Source of the DNA: an uncultured Verrucomicrobiota bacterium
Lineage (GTDB): Bacteria; Verrucomicrobiota; Verrucomicrobiia; Limisphaerales; UBA9464
Assembly (NCBI GenBank): GCA_903922605.1
Contig: CAIXUG010000041.1
Span: 1 to 53,010 of the forward strand
DNA: 53,010 bases
Reading direction: 5' to 3'
Shown here in pieces: positions 39,658-48,849 of the stretch; the stretch's first letter is position 1; each line of letters begins with the position of its first letter. The position numbers and the translations under genes were made by a program. The notes under the pieces were generated by a model. It saw only the letters and a program-made list of their open reading frames with translations. It made no database searches and was not told the origin of the DNA.

Positions 39658-39665
39658 ATTGTATT

Positions 39666-40028
39666 CTACTTTGATGGCCCCGGTGAGCTTATGGCCAAAA
39701 CACCCAGAACGCAGCCGATCAGCAGCAACACTACTCCCACTACCAATGCCGCTCCCGTGTGCGCCATGGGGGACGCGGTAATCAGCCAGGCACCAATAGC
39801 TAGTAGTAAAAAATCCACCGTCAGCAGCACACCTCGGTTGATAAATGATTTATTATCAACAGTTTGGATTGCAACAGCTGGAGTCGCAATGGGTTTGAGG
39901 GGCGACTTCCCGTCCACGGTTTGCCCGTGATCCTTGAATCGATCGGGTACGGACAAGGTACGGACCGGTTGCTGGGCAGACTCTGCCAGCAACGCGCCCA
40001 AACCTTTGCCCAAACCGGTGGATGCCAC
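39666..40028 (-). CDS. Two-TM membrane protein with a ParB-type N-terminal peptide
   Basis: A 120-aa protein. Residues 1-15 read MASTGLGKGLGALLA, which matches the N-terminal peptide of chromosomal ParB (GLGKGLGALL), the part that stimulates ParA ATPase. After a polar stretch (about 20-70), two transmembrane helices follow (about 76-93 and 100-119). No ParB CTPase or DNA-binding domain is present. It starts at GTG 40028. It lies beside mnmG and two parS-like sites, where parA/parB usually reside. It may be a membrane-anchored ParA partner or a degenerate ParB descendant; the membrane part shows no decay. The gap to the right (40029-40420) holds only repeats. Confidence 0.65.
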   Translation of the reverse strand: MASTGLGKGLGALLAESAQQPVRTLSVPDRFKDHGQTVDGKSPLKPIATPAVAIQTVDNKSFINRGVLLTVDFLLLAIGAWLITASPMAHTGAALVVGVVLLLIGCVLGVLAISSPGPSK

Positions 40029-40206
40029 GCCGTGAGTTTCGTTCCAAAGCGGCCTTAGCTCAAAGAAAATCGGCGGCCCAGACCAAAGGAGACGGAAGTC
40101 AGAAGTCAGGAGATGAAAGCTGGGAGATAGGAGTCGAGCCTACAGCAGACATCGAACGGCCAACGGCGAACTGTCGCCGAAGGGAGCCTCAAGGGCAAAA
40201 TCGCTT

Positions 40207-40282
40207 GGTGGGGCGAGCGTCCCCGCGAGCCGAGGCGGCCTTGGTCTAGGGCGGCCCGGCTCGCGGGGACGCTCGCCCCACC
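40207..40282. repeat. 26-bp perfect inverted repeat (hairpin family)
   Basis: GGTGGGGCGAGCGTCC... (40207-40232) pairs perfectly with 40257-40282. A related hairpin with one mismatch is at 46722-46797. Purine word repeats flank it at 40090-40140 and 40320-40380. Confidence 0.8.
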
Positions 40283-40420
40283 GGGCACCGGGTAGTCGCT
40301 CCCTTCCGGCGGATCCTGCCCAACTCCCATCTGCTATCTTCCATCTCCTAGCTCCCGACTCCCGTCTCCTGTCTCCTTGCTTCAAACGTCGCCGTAGCGT
40401 TAATTCCATGCCTGCAATCT

Positions 40421-41554
40421 ATGGATGTCACACGCACCGCCTTCGGCACCTGGAATGGTGGCCGGTTCATGCACTTCGGTCAGCCGCTGGAAGACAGTCA
40501 CTGGGTGAAGACCGCCCAGTTGGCCTATCAAAGCGGCATTCGCACCTTCATTACGGCCGACGTTTACGGTAACGGAGCGGCTGATTCCCTGCTGGGAAGC
40601 GCATTGGCCGGTCTACCGCGCGATTCCTACTGCCTCGTTGGGGCGGTCGGGCATGACTTCTATTCGGGCAAGCGCGACGGCTCGAAAGGCTTCCCGCGCT
40701 TCACCAATCCCGACCTGCGGGCGCCAGGCGATTACGCCAGTTATCTCCGCATGGCGACGGAGAAATCGCTGGAACGCTGCGGGGCCAGCAAGTTCGACCT
40801 GCTGCTGCTGCACAATCCCGATTCCCTCGGCTACTCCAGCGACCGCGTGTGGTCGGCCATGCAGAAGCTCGTGGATGCCGGCCTGACCGACCGTCTCGGC
40901 GTGGCTCCGGGGCCGGCCAATGGCTTCACGCTCGACCTGATCCAGTGTTTCGAGCGCTTCGGTGCGCTGATCGACTGGGCGATGATCATCCTGAACCCGC
41001 TGGAGCCGTGGCCCGGCTCGCTCGCGCTGCCGGCGGCGGTGAAGCACGACATCAAGCTCATGACGCGTGTGGTAGATTACGGCGGTCTCTTCCACGACGA
41101 TGTGAAGCCCGGCCACCAGTTCGGCTATGGCGATCACCGCACCTTCCGCCCGGCCGGCTGGGTCGAGGCGGGCAACACCAAGCTCGACCAGCTCCGCAGC
41201 GTGGCCGAACGCCACGGACTCACCCTGCTCCAGCTCGCGTGCGCGTGGAACCTCAGCCAGCCGGCGGTTCACAGCGTCATCCCGACGCTGATCCAGGAGG
41301 TTGGCGAACACGCCAAGCCCATCGAGCAGAAGGTCATGGAACTCGCGAACGTGCCCGACGTGAAGCTGACGCCCGAGGAAATCGCGTTCATCGCCCAGGT
41401 CGGCGCCAACAAGGGCTGCATGCACCTCAAGGGCGCCAACTCCGCCCATACCACGCCGCCTGTCGCCGACCAGTGGAGCCTCACGCCGGATCTGGAAGAG
41501 GTGGGCCGCCGTTGGGGCATCGACCCGGTCGGCGACCTCGCCCATACGCACTGA
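40421..41554 (+). CDS. Aldo/keto reductase family protein
   Basis: A 377-aa AKR-fold protein. It has FITADVYGNGAADSLLGSAL (catalytic Asp and Tyr region), DLLLLHNPDSLGYSS, a LGVAPGPANGF segment and HGLTLLQLACAWNLSQPAVHSVIPT near the C-terminus. Substrate is not evident; the family reduces aldehydes and ketones with NADPH. It begins at an ATG after a purine-word repeat; no ribosome-binding site is clear. Confidence 0.88.
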   Translation: MDVTRTAFGTWNGGRFMHFGQPLEDSHWVKTAQLAYQSGIRTFITADVYGNGAADSLLGSALAGLPRDSYCLVGAVGHDFYSGKRDGSKGFPRFTNPDLRAPGDYASYLRMATEKSLERCGASKFDLLLLHNPDSLGYSSDRVWSAMQKLVDAGLTDRLGVAPGPANGFTLDLIQCFERFGALIDWAMIILNPLEPWPGSLALPAAVKHDIKLMTRVVDYGGLFHDDVKPGHQFGYGDHRTFRPAGWVEAGNTKLDQLRSVAERHGLTLLQLACAWNLSQPAVHSVIPTLIQEVGEHAKPIEQKVMELANVPDVKLTPEEIAFIAQVGANKGCMHLKGANSAHTTPPVADQWSLTPDLEEVGRRWGIDPVGDLAHTH

Positions 41555-41629
41555 GAGCGGGTCCCGGATCCCGGGTCCGAGGTCCCGAGTCTCGGCACTC
41601 GCAACTCATAACTCGTAACTACCTTCCCA

Positions 41630-42142
41630 TTGAGTGCTGCGGAAATTACGGGCTTCGTGCTCGCCCTGCTGGTGATGCTCGTGGGGCTCGTCGGCGCGGT
41701 GCTGCCGGGTTTGCCGGGGCCGCCCTTGATTTTCATGGCGGCCTTGGGACACCGGCTCTACTTCGGCGAACGCGGCGCGGCCTGGTGGGTCATCATCGTG
41801 CTCGGGCTGATTGGCGCGCTGTCGCTGCTGCTTGATTTTCTGGCGACGACTTACGGTGCGAAGCGGCTCGGCGCGACCTGGCGCGGCATGGTCGGCGCGG
41901 GCATCGGCGCGATCGTGGGCCTGTTTATCTTTCCTCCTTGGGGACTGATATTGGGCCCGCTGCTCTGCGCCGCCCTCGCGGAAATGCTGGGTGGCCGCCC
42001 GTGGAAAGAAGCGGGCAAAGCCGGCGTGGGCGCGGCGTTCGGAGTGCTTGCGGGCACTGCCGGCAAGGTCGCCTGCTGCCTCGCGATGATCGGGCTGTTC
42101 GTGCTGCAACTGCTTTACCACGTGCTGCAAACGGGGAACTGA
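41630..42142 (+). CDS. DUF456 membrane protein
   Basis: A 170-aa membrane protein with about five hydrophobic segments, the signature GAVLPGLPGPPLIFMA, and glycine-rich repeats GMVGAGIGAIVGLFIFPPWGLILGP. DUF456 proteins are small inner-membrane proteins of unknown function. It begins at a TTG at 41630 (upstream word repeats contain no other start). It lies between the aldo/keto reductase and ndk. Confidence 0.85.
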   Translation: MSAAEITGFVLALLVMLVGLVGAVLPGLPGPPLIFMAALGHRLYFGERGAAWWVIIVLGLIGALSLLLDFLATTYGAKRLGATWRGMVGAGIGAIVGLFIFPPWGLILGPLLCAALAEMLGGRPWKEAGKAGVGAAFGVLAGTAGKVACCLAMIGLFVLQLLYHVLQTGN

Positions 42143-42350
42143 AATCATTTTTGTAGGACGGTGCGTCCCGCCCGTCTTCCAATTTCTCCCCTCGTTGAAG
42201 CCTTCTGCGTCCGAATTTCTCCATCGCAGGATCGCTTTTGAAAAAAGAAAATCAGGGGACGGGTCAGCGGCACCGTCCTACGACACAGCCAAGGCTGCGG
42301 GGAACTGAGGCTTTACCTTCCGGCGCGTTCTGGCAGGCTGTTCCGTCCAG

Positions 42351-42767
42351 ATGGAACGTACATTGATTCTCTGCAAGCCTGACTGCGTCGCCCGCAACCT
42401 GATCGGCACCGTGCTCGACCGCTTCGAGCGCGCCGGCCTCAAGGTCTCCGCCGCCAAGATGATCCGGCTCACGCCCGCCCTGCTCAGGGAGCACTACGCG
42501 CACCTCGCGGACCGCCCGTTTTTCCCGGAAATCGTGACCTTCATGCAGTCCCAGCCCGTGCTGGCCGTCATCCTCACCGGCGACAACGCCGTGCTGAAAG
42601 TGCGCGAGCTGCTCGGGCCGACCGACTCGCGCAAGGCCCCGAAGGGAACCCTCCGCGGCGACTTCGGCACCGGCAGCATGGAGAACATCGCCCACGCCTC
42701 GGACTCGGTGGAAAACGCCGAGCTGGAAGTGAAGCGCTTCTTCCGCGCCGACGAGATCCCCGCCTAG
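42351..42767 (+). CDS. ndk: Nucleoside diphosphate kinase
   Basis: A 138-aa enzyme with the ndk motifs: TLILCKPDCVARNLIG, then KMIRLTPALLREHYAHL, and the active-site histidine in ENIAHASDS. It transfers phosphate from ATP to nucleoside diphosphates. It is followed by a textbook UUCG terminator (42795-42825). Confidence 0.95.
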   Translation: MERTLILCKPDCVARNLIGTVLDRFERAGLKVSAAKMIRLTPALLREHYAHLADRPFFPEIVTFMQSQPVLAVILTGDNAVLKVRELLGPTDSRKAPKGTLRGDFGTGSMENIAHASDSVENAELEVKRFFRADEIPA

Positions 42768-42794
42768 AACAAGTGTAAACTTACAAACGAAAAG

Positions 42795-42825
42795 GGCGCG
42801 GCTTCGGCCGCGCCTTTTCTTTTTG
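42795..42825 (+). terminator. UUCG-loop terminator of ndk
   Basis: GGCGCGGC-TTCG-GCCGCGCC with a perfect 8-bp stem and a TTTTCTTTTT tail. Confidence 0.93.
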
Positions 42826-42845
42826 TTGGGAGAGGCAGAGAGGTC

Positions 42846-42898
42846 AATTTGGAAAGCAGGAAAGGAACTGTCTTCTCCGCTTTCCTGTTTTCCAAATT
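42846..42898. repeat. AATTTGGAAA inverted repeat, short copy
   Basis: AATTTGGAAAGCAGGAAA... and CTTTCCTGTTTTCCAAATT match the arms of the repeat at 37599-37667. Confidence 0.6.
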
Positions 42899-42959
42899 CA
42901 AACTCCCCCTTTTCGGCGTGGACCGCAGCCGTTACGCGCCGGTTGTTGGGTCGTCCGCG

Positions 42960-43121
42960 CCCTTCCCCCTCACCCTGACCCTCTCCCTTGGGGAGAGGGG
43001 AAAGCCAACGACGTTTACAGTTGTTGAGAGCACTTCCGGCCAACCCCGCACCGGTCTTTCGCGAAAAGGCGGACGACGATTCTCCCTCTCCCTGAGGGAG
43101 AGGGACGGGGTGAGGGGGAAG
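42960..43121. repeat. MITE-like 165-bp repeat, copy 2
   Basis: Same ends and inner CCCTCTCCC/GGGAGAGGG hairpins as 31548-31711. It fills the gap between ndk and the SurA-like gene. Confidence 0.8.
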
Positions 43122-43200
43122 GCAACTTGCGGCTCTTCGTGATATCCCTCACAGGGCGATCCACATCACTTACGGCCTGCTGCTCCTCGCCCTTCGCCGC

Positions 43201-44190
43201 TCAGAAGTAGCGGATGAACGACTTCTTCCGCAGCCGGCCGATCCACTGCTTGCGGAGCCGGTCGCGCTCCATGCCCTTGAGGGTGGCCTCGACGTCGTCG
43301 CGCACTTCGGTGAGCGGGCGGACGCGGGCCGTTTCGCGGCCTTCCACCTTGAGCAGGAACACAGCGCCGTCGGTGTCGATCACCGGGCTGATATCCCCGT
43401 CCTTGGCCTTGAAGGCGAAATCGCGCAGCTCCTTCCGCAGGTCGCTGTCCTTGTTCTCCACCCAGCCCTGATCGCCGCGCAAGCCGCCCTTGAAGCGCCG
43501 CGCGTCGTCGGAATATTCGTCTGAAAGCTTGCCGAAATCATCGCCGGCCACGGCCTTGGCACGGGCCTCGTCGGCAATGCGCTTGGGCTCGCCGGCGGCA
43601 TGGCGGCTCTTGTCGATCAGGATCATCCGGACCTTGGCGCGGTCGCCGATGCGGTACTTCTCCTGGTTGTCGGCGTAGAACTTCTCGATCTTCTTGGGCG
43701 AGATGACGAGGTTCTGGTTGATGTTCTTGATCGTCATCTGCGCGACGATGAAGGCGTCGCGCTCGTCCTTGCGGAAGCTCTCGTAGGTCTGGTTGCGCAG
43801 GTGCAGCGTCTTGGTGAGCGTGAGGCGGTCGCCGAACTCCTCCTTCACGCGGGCGGCTACGACGTCGTCGATGATCGACTCGGGCAGGTTGTAGCCGGCG
43901 GTCTTGAACTCGTTCAGCACGAGGTTCCGGTCGATGAGCTGCTCCAGCCCGTCGTGCATGATGCCCTGGCGGTGCTCCTCGAATTCCGTGGCCTGGCCCC
44001 GCGCCGCGTACTGGCGATAGGCGGCCTCCACGGCGCGCTTGGTGTACTGGTCCACGTCATCAAAGGTGATGACGGCGTCGTTCACCACCGCGGCCACGCC
44101 GTTGAGCAGCTGCGGCGCCGCGCGGCCCGGCAGCGCTCCCGCGAGCGACACCACGGCCAGCAGCGAAAGGACGAGACGTTTGCCATTCAT
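43201..44190 (-). CDS. SurA-like periplasmic chaperone/peptidyl-prolyl isomerase
   Basis: A 329-aa exported protein. A signal peptide (LVLSLLAVVSLAGALPGRAA) is followed by a SurA-N-like helical domain (LNGVAAVVNDAVITFDDVDQY) and one parvulin-type rotamase domain (RMILIDKS, DEYSDDARRFKGGLRGDQGW, KDGDISPVIDTDGAVFLLKVE). SurA chaperones deliver outer-membrane proteins to the Bam complex. The ATG at 44190 begins the signal peptide; the frame extends 12 codons further without a signal. Confidence 0.85.
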   Translation of the reverse strand: MNGKRLVLSLLAVVSLAGALPGRAAPQLLNGVAAVVNDAVITFDDVDQYTKRAVEAAYRQYAARGQATEFEEHRQGIMHDGLEQLIDRNLVLNEFKTAGYNLPESIIDDVVAARVKEEFGDRLTLTKTLHLRNQTYESFRKDERDAFIVAQMTIKNINQNLVISPKKIEKFYADNQEKYRIGDRAKVRMILIDKSRHAAGEPKRIADEARAKAVAGDDFGKLSDEYSDDARRFKGGLRGDQGWVENKDSDLRKELRDFAFKAKDGDISPVIDTDGAVFLLKVEGRETARVRPLTEVRDDVEATLKGMERDRLRKQWIGRLRKKSFIRYF

Positions 44191-44222
44191 GCCCCGCGAC
44201 GTTAGCGCCCGGGGCAATCCGT

Positions 44223-44310
44223 TCAAGGTTCAAGGTGCAGGCTGGGCGGCGTGATTGAACGTTGAACGTTGAACGTTGAACGTTCAACGTTCAACTCCTG
44301 CCGACGTTCG
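44223..44310. repeat. GAACGTT word repeats, self-complementary
   Basis: GTTGAACGTTGAACGTTGAA and GTTCAACGTTCAA follow one another, so the block can fold on itself. CAGACCCC words follow at 44330-44410. Confidence 0.6.
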
Positions 44311-44414
44311 CCGTTGGCAGACGCCTGCGAACGGAACCACGCCGCAAACATCAGACACCCGCCGGAGCGCATCACCCAGACCCCAAAACCCAGACCCCAG
44401 ACCCGCGCGTCATT

Positions 44415-45317
44415 TTGACCGTCACCGCCCCCAGCCTTGTCCTCCTGATCCCCGCCTATAATGAGGAGAAGCGCCTCGGTCCCGTCCTGGACCGTTACGC
44501 GGAGTATTTCCACCGCCACTACCCAGGCCTGTTCCGCATCGTCGTCATCCTGAACGGCTGCCGCGACAACACCATCGGCATCGTGCGGGCGGCGGAGCGG
44601 CGTTACCTGTGCATTTCGCACCTGGAATTTGCCGCGCCCATCGGCAAGGGCGGCGCCCTCATCGAGGGCCTTCGCCTCGCCCCGCTGGCGGATTTCATCG
44701 GCTATGTGGACGCGGATGGCGCGACGCCGCCCGAGGCGTTCCACGACCTGGCGAAACGCGCCATCGCGGGCGAGGGCGACTGTGTCATTGCCAGTCGCTG
44801 GCTCCCGGGCGCGACGGTCGCCCACGCCCAGCCGGAAAAGCGCCGCCGGGCCAGCCGGCTCTTCCACCTGTTCGTCGAGGGCTTCTTCTGGATGGGCATC
44901 CGCGACACGCAGTGCGGCGCGAAGATCATGCGCCGGCGCGTCATCGAGTCCATCCACAGCAGGCTGCGCCTGGCGGACCTCGCCTTCGACGTGAACCTGC
45001 TCTTCGCGGCGAAGCGGGCGGGCTTCACCATCGCCGAAGTGCCCACCGTGTGGAACGACCAGTCCGGCTCGCACGTCGTCTTCAACTTCCGCACGTCGCT
45101 GAACATGCTGCTCTCGCTCGTACGGCTGCGGCTGCTCTACTCGCCATTCTACGCGTGGCTGCGGCCCCTGCGACCGCTGGAAACCTGGCTCTACCGCACG
45201 CTGAACGCCCCGCCGCCCCTCTCGGCCGAGCAGGCGGAAGCCGAGGGTCTGCGTCAGACGCCTCCGCCAGACGCAAAGGAAGAAGACCCGCACCAACCGC
45301 CCCCGCCAGCCGCATGA
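44415..45317 (+). CDS. Family-2 glycosyltransferase (DPM1/DPG synthase-like)
   Basis: A 300-aa GT-A enzyme with VLLIPAYNEEKRLGPVL, then GKGGALIEGL, the metal-binding YVDADGATPPE (DxD) and CVIASRWLPGA. QCGAKIMRR is typical of dolichyl-phosphate-type transferases. It probably makes a polyprenyl-phosphate sugar in the cytoplasm. No C-terminal membrane helices are visible; the tail is Pro/Glu rich. The TTG start at 44415 is the only one before the conserved N-terminus. Its TGA overlaps the ATG of chrA. Confidence 0.87.
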   Translation: MTVTAPSLVLLIPAYNEEKRLGPVLDRYAEYFHRHYPGLFRIVVILNGCRDNTIGIVRAAERRYLCISHLEFAAPIGKGGALIEGLRLAPLADFIGYVDADGATPPEAFHDLAKRAIAGEGDCVIASRWLPGATVAHAQPEKRRRASRLFHLFVEGFFWMGIRDTQCGAKIMRRRVIESIHSRLRLADLAFDVNLLFAAKRAGFTIAEVPTVWNDQSGSHVVFNFRTSLNMLLSLVRLRLLYSPFYAWLRPLRPLETWLYRTLNAPPPLSAEQAEAEGLRQTPPPDAKEEDPHQPPPPAA

Positions 45318-46624
45318 GGGGTCCGGCCCAGGATGCGCCACCGGTCCAGCCTCCCTTTGGCGAGGCCGCGCGGTTCTGGCTGAAGCTTGGGTTCATCTCC
45401 TTCGGCGGTCCCGCCGGCCAGATCGCGATCATGCACGAGGAGCTGGTCGAGCGCCGCCGCTGGGTGGACGACGCGCGGTTCCAGCACGCGCTGAATTTTT
45501 GCGTGCTGCTCCCCGGTCCCGAGGCGCAGCAGCTCGCCACGTATCTTGGCTGGCTCTTTCACGGCTGGCGCGGCGGCGTGCTGGCCGGAACGCTGTTCTT
45601 CCTGCCGGCGGCGGTGCTGCTCTGGCTGCTGAGCTGGCTCTACGTCACCCACGGCCAGATCGCCTGGGTTGCCGCCGTGTTCTACGGCTTGAAGCCCGCG
45701 GTCGTCGCCCTGGTGGCCACCGCCATGCTACGCCTCGGAAAAAAGTCGCTGAACACGCCCCTGCGTTGGGCAATTGCCGCCGCCGCCCTGGCCCTCGTGG
45801 CCCTGGCCAAAGCGCCCTTCCCCCTGGTCGTCTTCGGAGCCGGCCTGACCGGCTGGCTCGCCACGAAATTCAGTCCTGCTACTCCTCCTTCCCCTGCCTT
45901 CATTGCCCTCACCGCTTGCTCAATTCCGCTCCTGACTCCTGTCTCCCGTCTCCTGTCTCCTTTGCTGCTGACTCCTCTGCTCTGGCTCGCGATCTGGTGG
46001 GTGCCCCTGCTCGCGCTCGGCACGGTGCTGGGCTGGGACCACGCCGTCAGCCGTGAGGGATTGTTCTTCAGTCAGGCCTCCATGGTCACCTTTGGCGGGG
46101 CCTACGCGGTGCTGCCCTATGTGCAGGCGCAGGCCGTGGGGCATTTTGACTGGCTCACCTCCGCGCAATTTCTCGATGGCCTCGCGCTCGGCGAAACCAC
46201 ACCCGGCCCGCTCGTGATCGTGCTGCAATGGGTCGGCTTCCTCGGCGGCTGGCACCAACCGGGCCGGCTGTCGCCGCTCACGGCGGCCACGTTGGGCGCG
46301 GCGGCAACCACTTGGGCGACTTTTGCCCCCAGCTTCCTGTGGATCTTCACCGGCGCGCCCTTAATTGAGCGGCTGCGGCATCGCTCCAATCTCACGGCCA
46401 TGCTCGGCGCGGTGACGGCGGCGGTGGTGGGTGTCATCACCACGCTGGCGGTGCAACTGGCCCTCCATGTCGCCCGGCCCGAAGGCACTGGGCTGGATTG
46501 GTTTGCCTGCCTGCTGACGGTCACGGCCTTCCTCGCGCTCACGCGCACCAAGCTGCGGCCGATACCCGCGATCCTCCTCTGCGGCGTGGTCGGAGCCGGA
46601 TGGCAGCTCTTCGTGGTGGGGTAA
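45314..46624 (+). CDS. chrA: Chromate transporter family protein (ChrA, two-domain)
   Basis: A 436-aa membrane protein with two homologous halves. The first has LGFISFGGPAGQIAIMHEELVERRRWV, NFCVLLPGPEAQQLATYLGW; the second has MVTFGGAYAVLPYVQAQAV and GLALGETTPGPLVIVLQWVGF. ChrA exports chromate in exchange for protons. The linker between halves (about residues 197-226) contains a short-word repeat (TCCTGACTCCTGTCTCCCG, 45920-45975) translated in frame. It overlaps the glycosyltransferase gene by ATGA (45314-45317). Confidence 0.9.
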   Translation: MRGPAQDAPPVQPPFGEAARFWLKLGFISFGGPAGQIAIMHEELVERRRWVDDARFQHALNFCVLLPGPEAQQLATYLGWLFHGWRGGVLAGTLFFLPAAVLLWLLSWLYVTHGQIAWVAAVFYGLKPAVVALVATAMLRLGKKSLNTPLRWAIAAAALALVALAKAPFPLVVFGAGLTGWLATKFSPATPPSPAFIALTACSIPLLTPVSRLLSPLLLTPLLWLAIWWVPLLALGTVLGWDHAVSREGLFFSQASMVTFGGAYAVLPYVQAQAVGHFDWLTSAQFLDGLALGETTPGPLVIVLQWVGFLGGWHQPGRLSPLTAATLGAAATTWATFAPSFLWIFTGAPLIERLRHRSNLTAMLGAVTAAVVGVITTLAVQLALHVARPEGTGLDWFACLLTVTAFLALTRTKLRPIPAILLCGVVGAGWQLFVVG

Positions 46625-46721
46625 CGGGTGCATCATTTCATCCTGGTTCGCTCTCCTGGTAAGTTCCGGCGTGGTCCCGATGAGCCCCGCCGGTCCGCAG
46701 ACGAAAGAAAACCCGGGTTCC

Positions 46722-46797
46722 GGTGGGGCGTGCGTCCTCGCGAGCCGCAGCGGCCCGGGCCTGGAGCGGCACGGCTCGCGAGGACGCTCGCCCCACC
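46722..46797. repeat. 26-bp inverted repeat (hairpin family), second copy
   Basis: GGTGGGGCGTGCGTCC... (46722-46747) pairs with 46772-46797 with one mismatch. It is related to 40207-40282. The gap 46625-47053 also has purine words at 46905-46955 and no gene. Confidence 0.75.
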
Positions 46798-47053
46798 ACG
46801 CGCCCGGTGCCAGCGAATGAACCACGGCGTCCGGCTGTGCCCGGCGGTAGTTCTGAGCTGATAGCGCCCTTCTCCGGACGGCCCGCCTCACGCCCGCCGC
46901 CTCTTCCTCCTGACTCCGGACGCAGTCCCTCCTGTCTCCTGTCTCCTCCCGCCTATTGTACATCCGCCACCCGAACTACCCCTTCTGTGGTAGTTTCATG
47001 TTCGGCACGCAAATCGGCTTGTTTCTTGGGGACAACTCCACAACCTTCTTTGC

Positions 47054-48505
47054 GTGCTAGATACCGTGTCGGATTCCGCCGGTGCCGCTCTTTCACCTGT
47101 GACGGCCAAACCTCGTAAGCCTCGTTCGACGACCCCGGCCAGTTCTGCCGGCGGCGCCGCCACCCGCGTCAAAAACTACGTGCTGGACACCAATGTCCTG
47201 CTGCACGACCCGGATGCGCTCCTGAATTTCCAGGACAACTCCGTCCTGCTGCCCATTGAGGTGCTCGAGGAGATCGACAAGTTCAAGCGCGAGACCTCCG
47301 AGCGCGGCCAGAATGCCCGTACCGTCAGCCGCCTGCTCGACCAGCTCCGCAAGCGCGGATCACTCAGCGAGGGCGTTCCTTTGGAGAGCGGCGGCAAGAT
47401 CCGCATCATCTTCGGCCCGCAGCTCGGCCTGAACGGCAGCTCGAACGGCAATGGCCACGGCCACGAGACCGGCGCACCGCAGGGCTCGGTCGACAACCGC
47501 ATCCTCGCCCTCGCCCTCGCCGTGCGGAAGCGCGAGCCCAAGACGCCCACGATCCTCGTCACCAAGGACATCAATCTCCGCCTCAAGGCCGACGTGTATG
47601 GCCTGGCGGCGGAAGATTACGAGACTGACCGGGTCAACCTGAAGGATCTCTACACCGGGATGTTCGAACTCCTGGTGCCCGCAACGAAGCTGGCCGAGTT
47701 CCGCGCCAACGGCGAACTGCTCCTCCCGACGAACGGCCCGAAGCGCGCCCCCAACGAGTATTGCACGCTCGTCAGCGAGGCCGAGACCAAGCGCACCATG
47801 CTCGCCCGCGTGGACATCACCGGCAAAAAGATCGTCCCCCTGCACGACTGCCAGAACATCTGGGGCATCAAGCCGCGCAACAAGGAGCAGCACTTCGCGC
47901 TCGATGCGCTGCTCGACGAGCGCATCAAGCTCGTCACGCTCATGGGCAAGGCTGGCACCGGCAAGACGCTGCTGGCGCTCGCCGCCGGCCTCAAACGCAC
48001 GGTCACCGACCGCGAGTTCCGCCGCCTGGTCGTCGCCCGTCCCACGATCTCGATGGGCAAGGAGCTGGGCTTCCTGCCCGGTTCGCTGGAAGAGAAGCTC
48101 GGGCCCTGGATGCAGCCGATCCACGACGCGCTCGAAATGCTCGGCGACCTGAACATGGGCCGCGAGGGCGGGCGCAGCACCGACCTGCTCCGCACCGGCA
48201 CCATCGTGGTGGAGGCGCTCAGCTACATCCGTGGCCGGAGCATCGCCAACCAGTTCGTGATCGTGGACGAGTCGCAGAACCTCACGCCGCTCGAGGCCAA
48301 GACGATCCTCACCCGCGTCGGCAACGGCGCGAAGATCGTCCTCACCGGCGACCCGTACCAGATCGACAACCCGTACGTGGACTCCGCGTCGAACGGTTTC
48401 ATCTACGTGATCAACCGCTTCCGCGAACAGGGCCTTGCCGCCCACATCGAGCTGTCGCGCGGCGAACGCAGCGAACTCGCCGAAGTCGCCGCGAACATCC
48501 TGTAA
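47054..48505 (+). CDS. PhoH2-type protein (PIN ribonuclease domain plus PhoH helicase)
   Basis: A 483-aa protein. An N-terminal PIN domain ([28 protein letters not shown]) is joined to a PhoH ATPase with Walker [16 protein letters not shown] and Walker [14 protein letters not shown]. PhoH2 proteins unwind and cut RNA. GTG at 47054 or 47066 could start it; residues before the PIN domain are low complexity. A Gly/Asn-rich insertion (SNGNGHGHE) occurs in the PIN domain. Confidence 0.92.
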   Translation: MLDTVSDSAGAALSPVTAKPRKPRSTTPASSAGGAATRVKNYVLDTNVLLHDPDALLNFQDNSVLLPIEVLEEIDKFKRETSERGQNARTVSRLLDQLRKRGSLSEGVPLESGGKIRIIFGPQLGLNGSSNGNGHGHETGAPQGSVDNRILALALAVRKREPKTPTILVTKDINLRLKADVYGLAAEDYETDRVNLKDLYTGMFELLVPATKLAEFRANGELLLPTNGPKRAPNEYCTLVSEAETKRTMLARVDITGKKIVPLHDCQNIWGIKPRNKEQHFALDALLDERIKLVTLMGKAGTGKTLLALAAGLKRTVTDREFRRLVVARPTISMGKELGFLPGSLEEKLGPWMQPIHDALEMLGDLNMGREGGRSTDLLRTGTIVVEALSYIRGRSIANQFVIVDESQNLTPLEAKTILTRVGNGAKIVLTGDPYQIDNPYVDSASNGFIYVINRFREQGLAAHIELSRGERSELAEVAANIL

Positions 48506-48542
48506 AAAGGGTGCGCGGACGGTCACGTCCGCGTCACCATCG

Positions 48543-48703
48543 TCAAAGCGCTGAAAGCGCGTCTGAGGAATGCCTGGGGTGGAGCGAACGGAGTGAGCGC
48601 AGCCCCAGGAAAAGCACACCTTCAACGGGCTGAGGGCTGAAGGCCCGACCCAGAGGAGACTGCGCTTTCTGGGGCGCGCTTACAGCGCTTGACCTCTTTT
48701 GCC
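48543..48703. repeat. Imperfect inverted-repeat element
   Basis: CAAAGCGCTGAAAGCGCG (about 48543) and CGCGCTTACAGCGCTTG (about 48687) are near-complementary ends of a segment of about 160 bases. The gap 48506-48849 shows no gene; CGTAAATC words precede the next start. Confidence 0.5.
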
Positions 48704-48849
48704 CAGCAACCTAGGGCTTCGCTCGTCAGGCTCGCTATACCCCCGGCAGTAATCGGGCGGGCTTCCAGCCCTGCTGAGAACCTGAAGCCCGGACTGTCCG
48801 GCCGCTTCATCCTCGTAAATCGTAGATCGTCCATCGTAAATCCCCCCCG

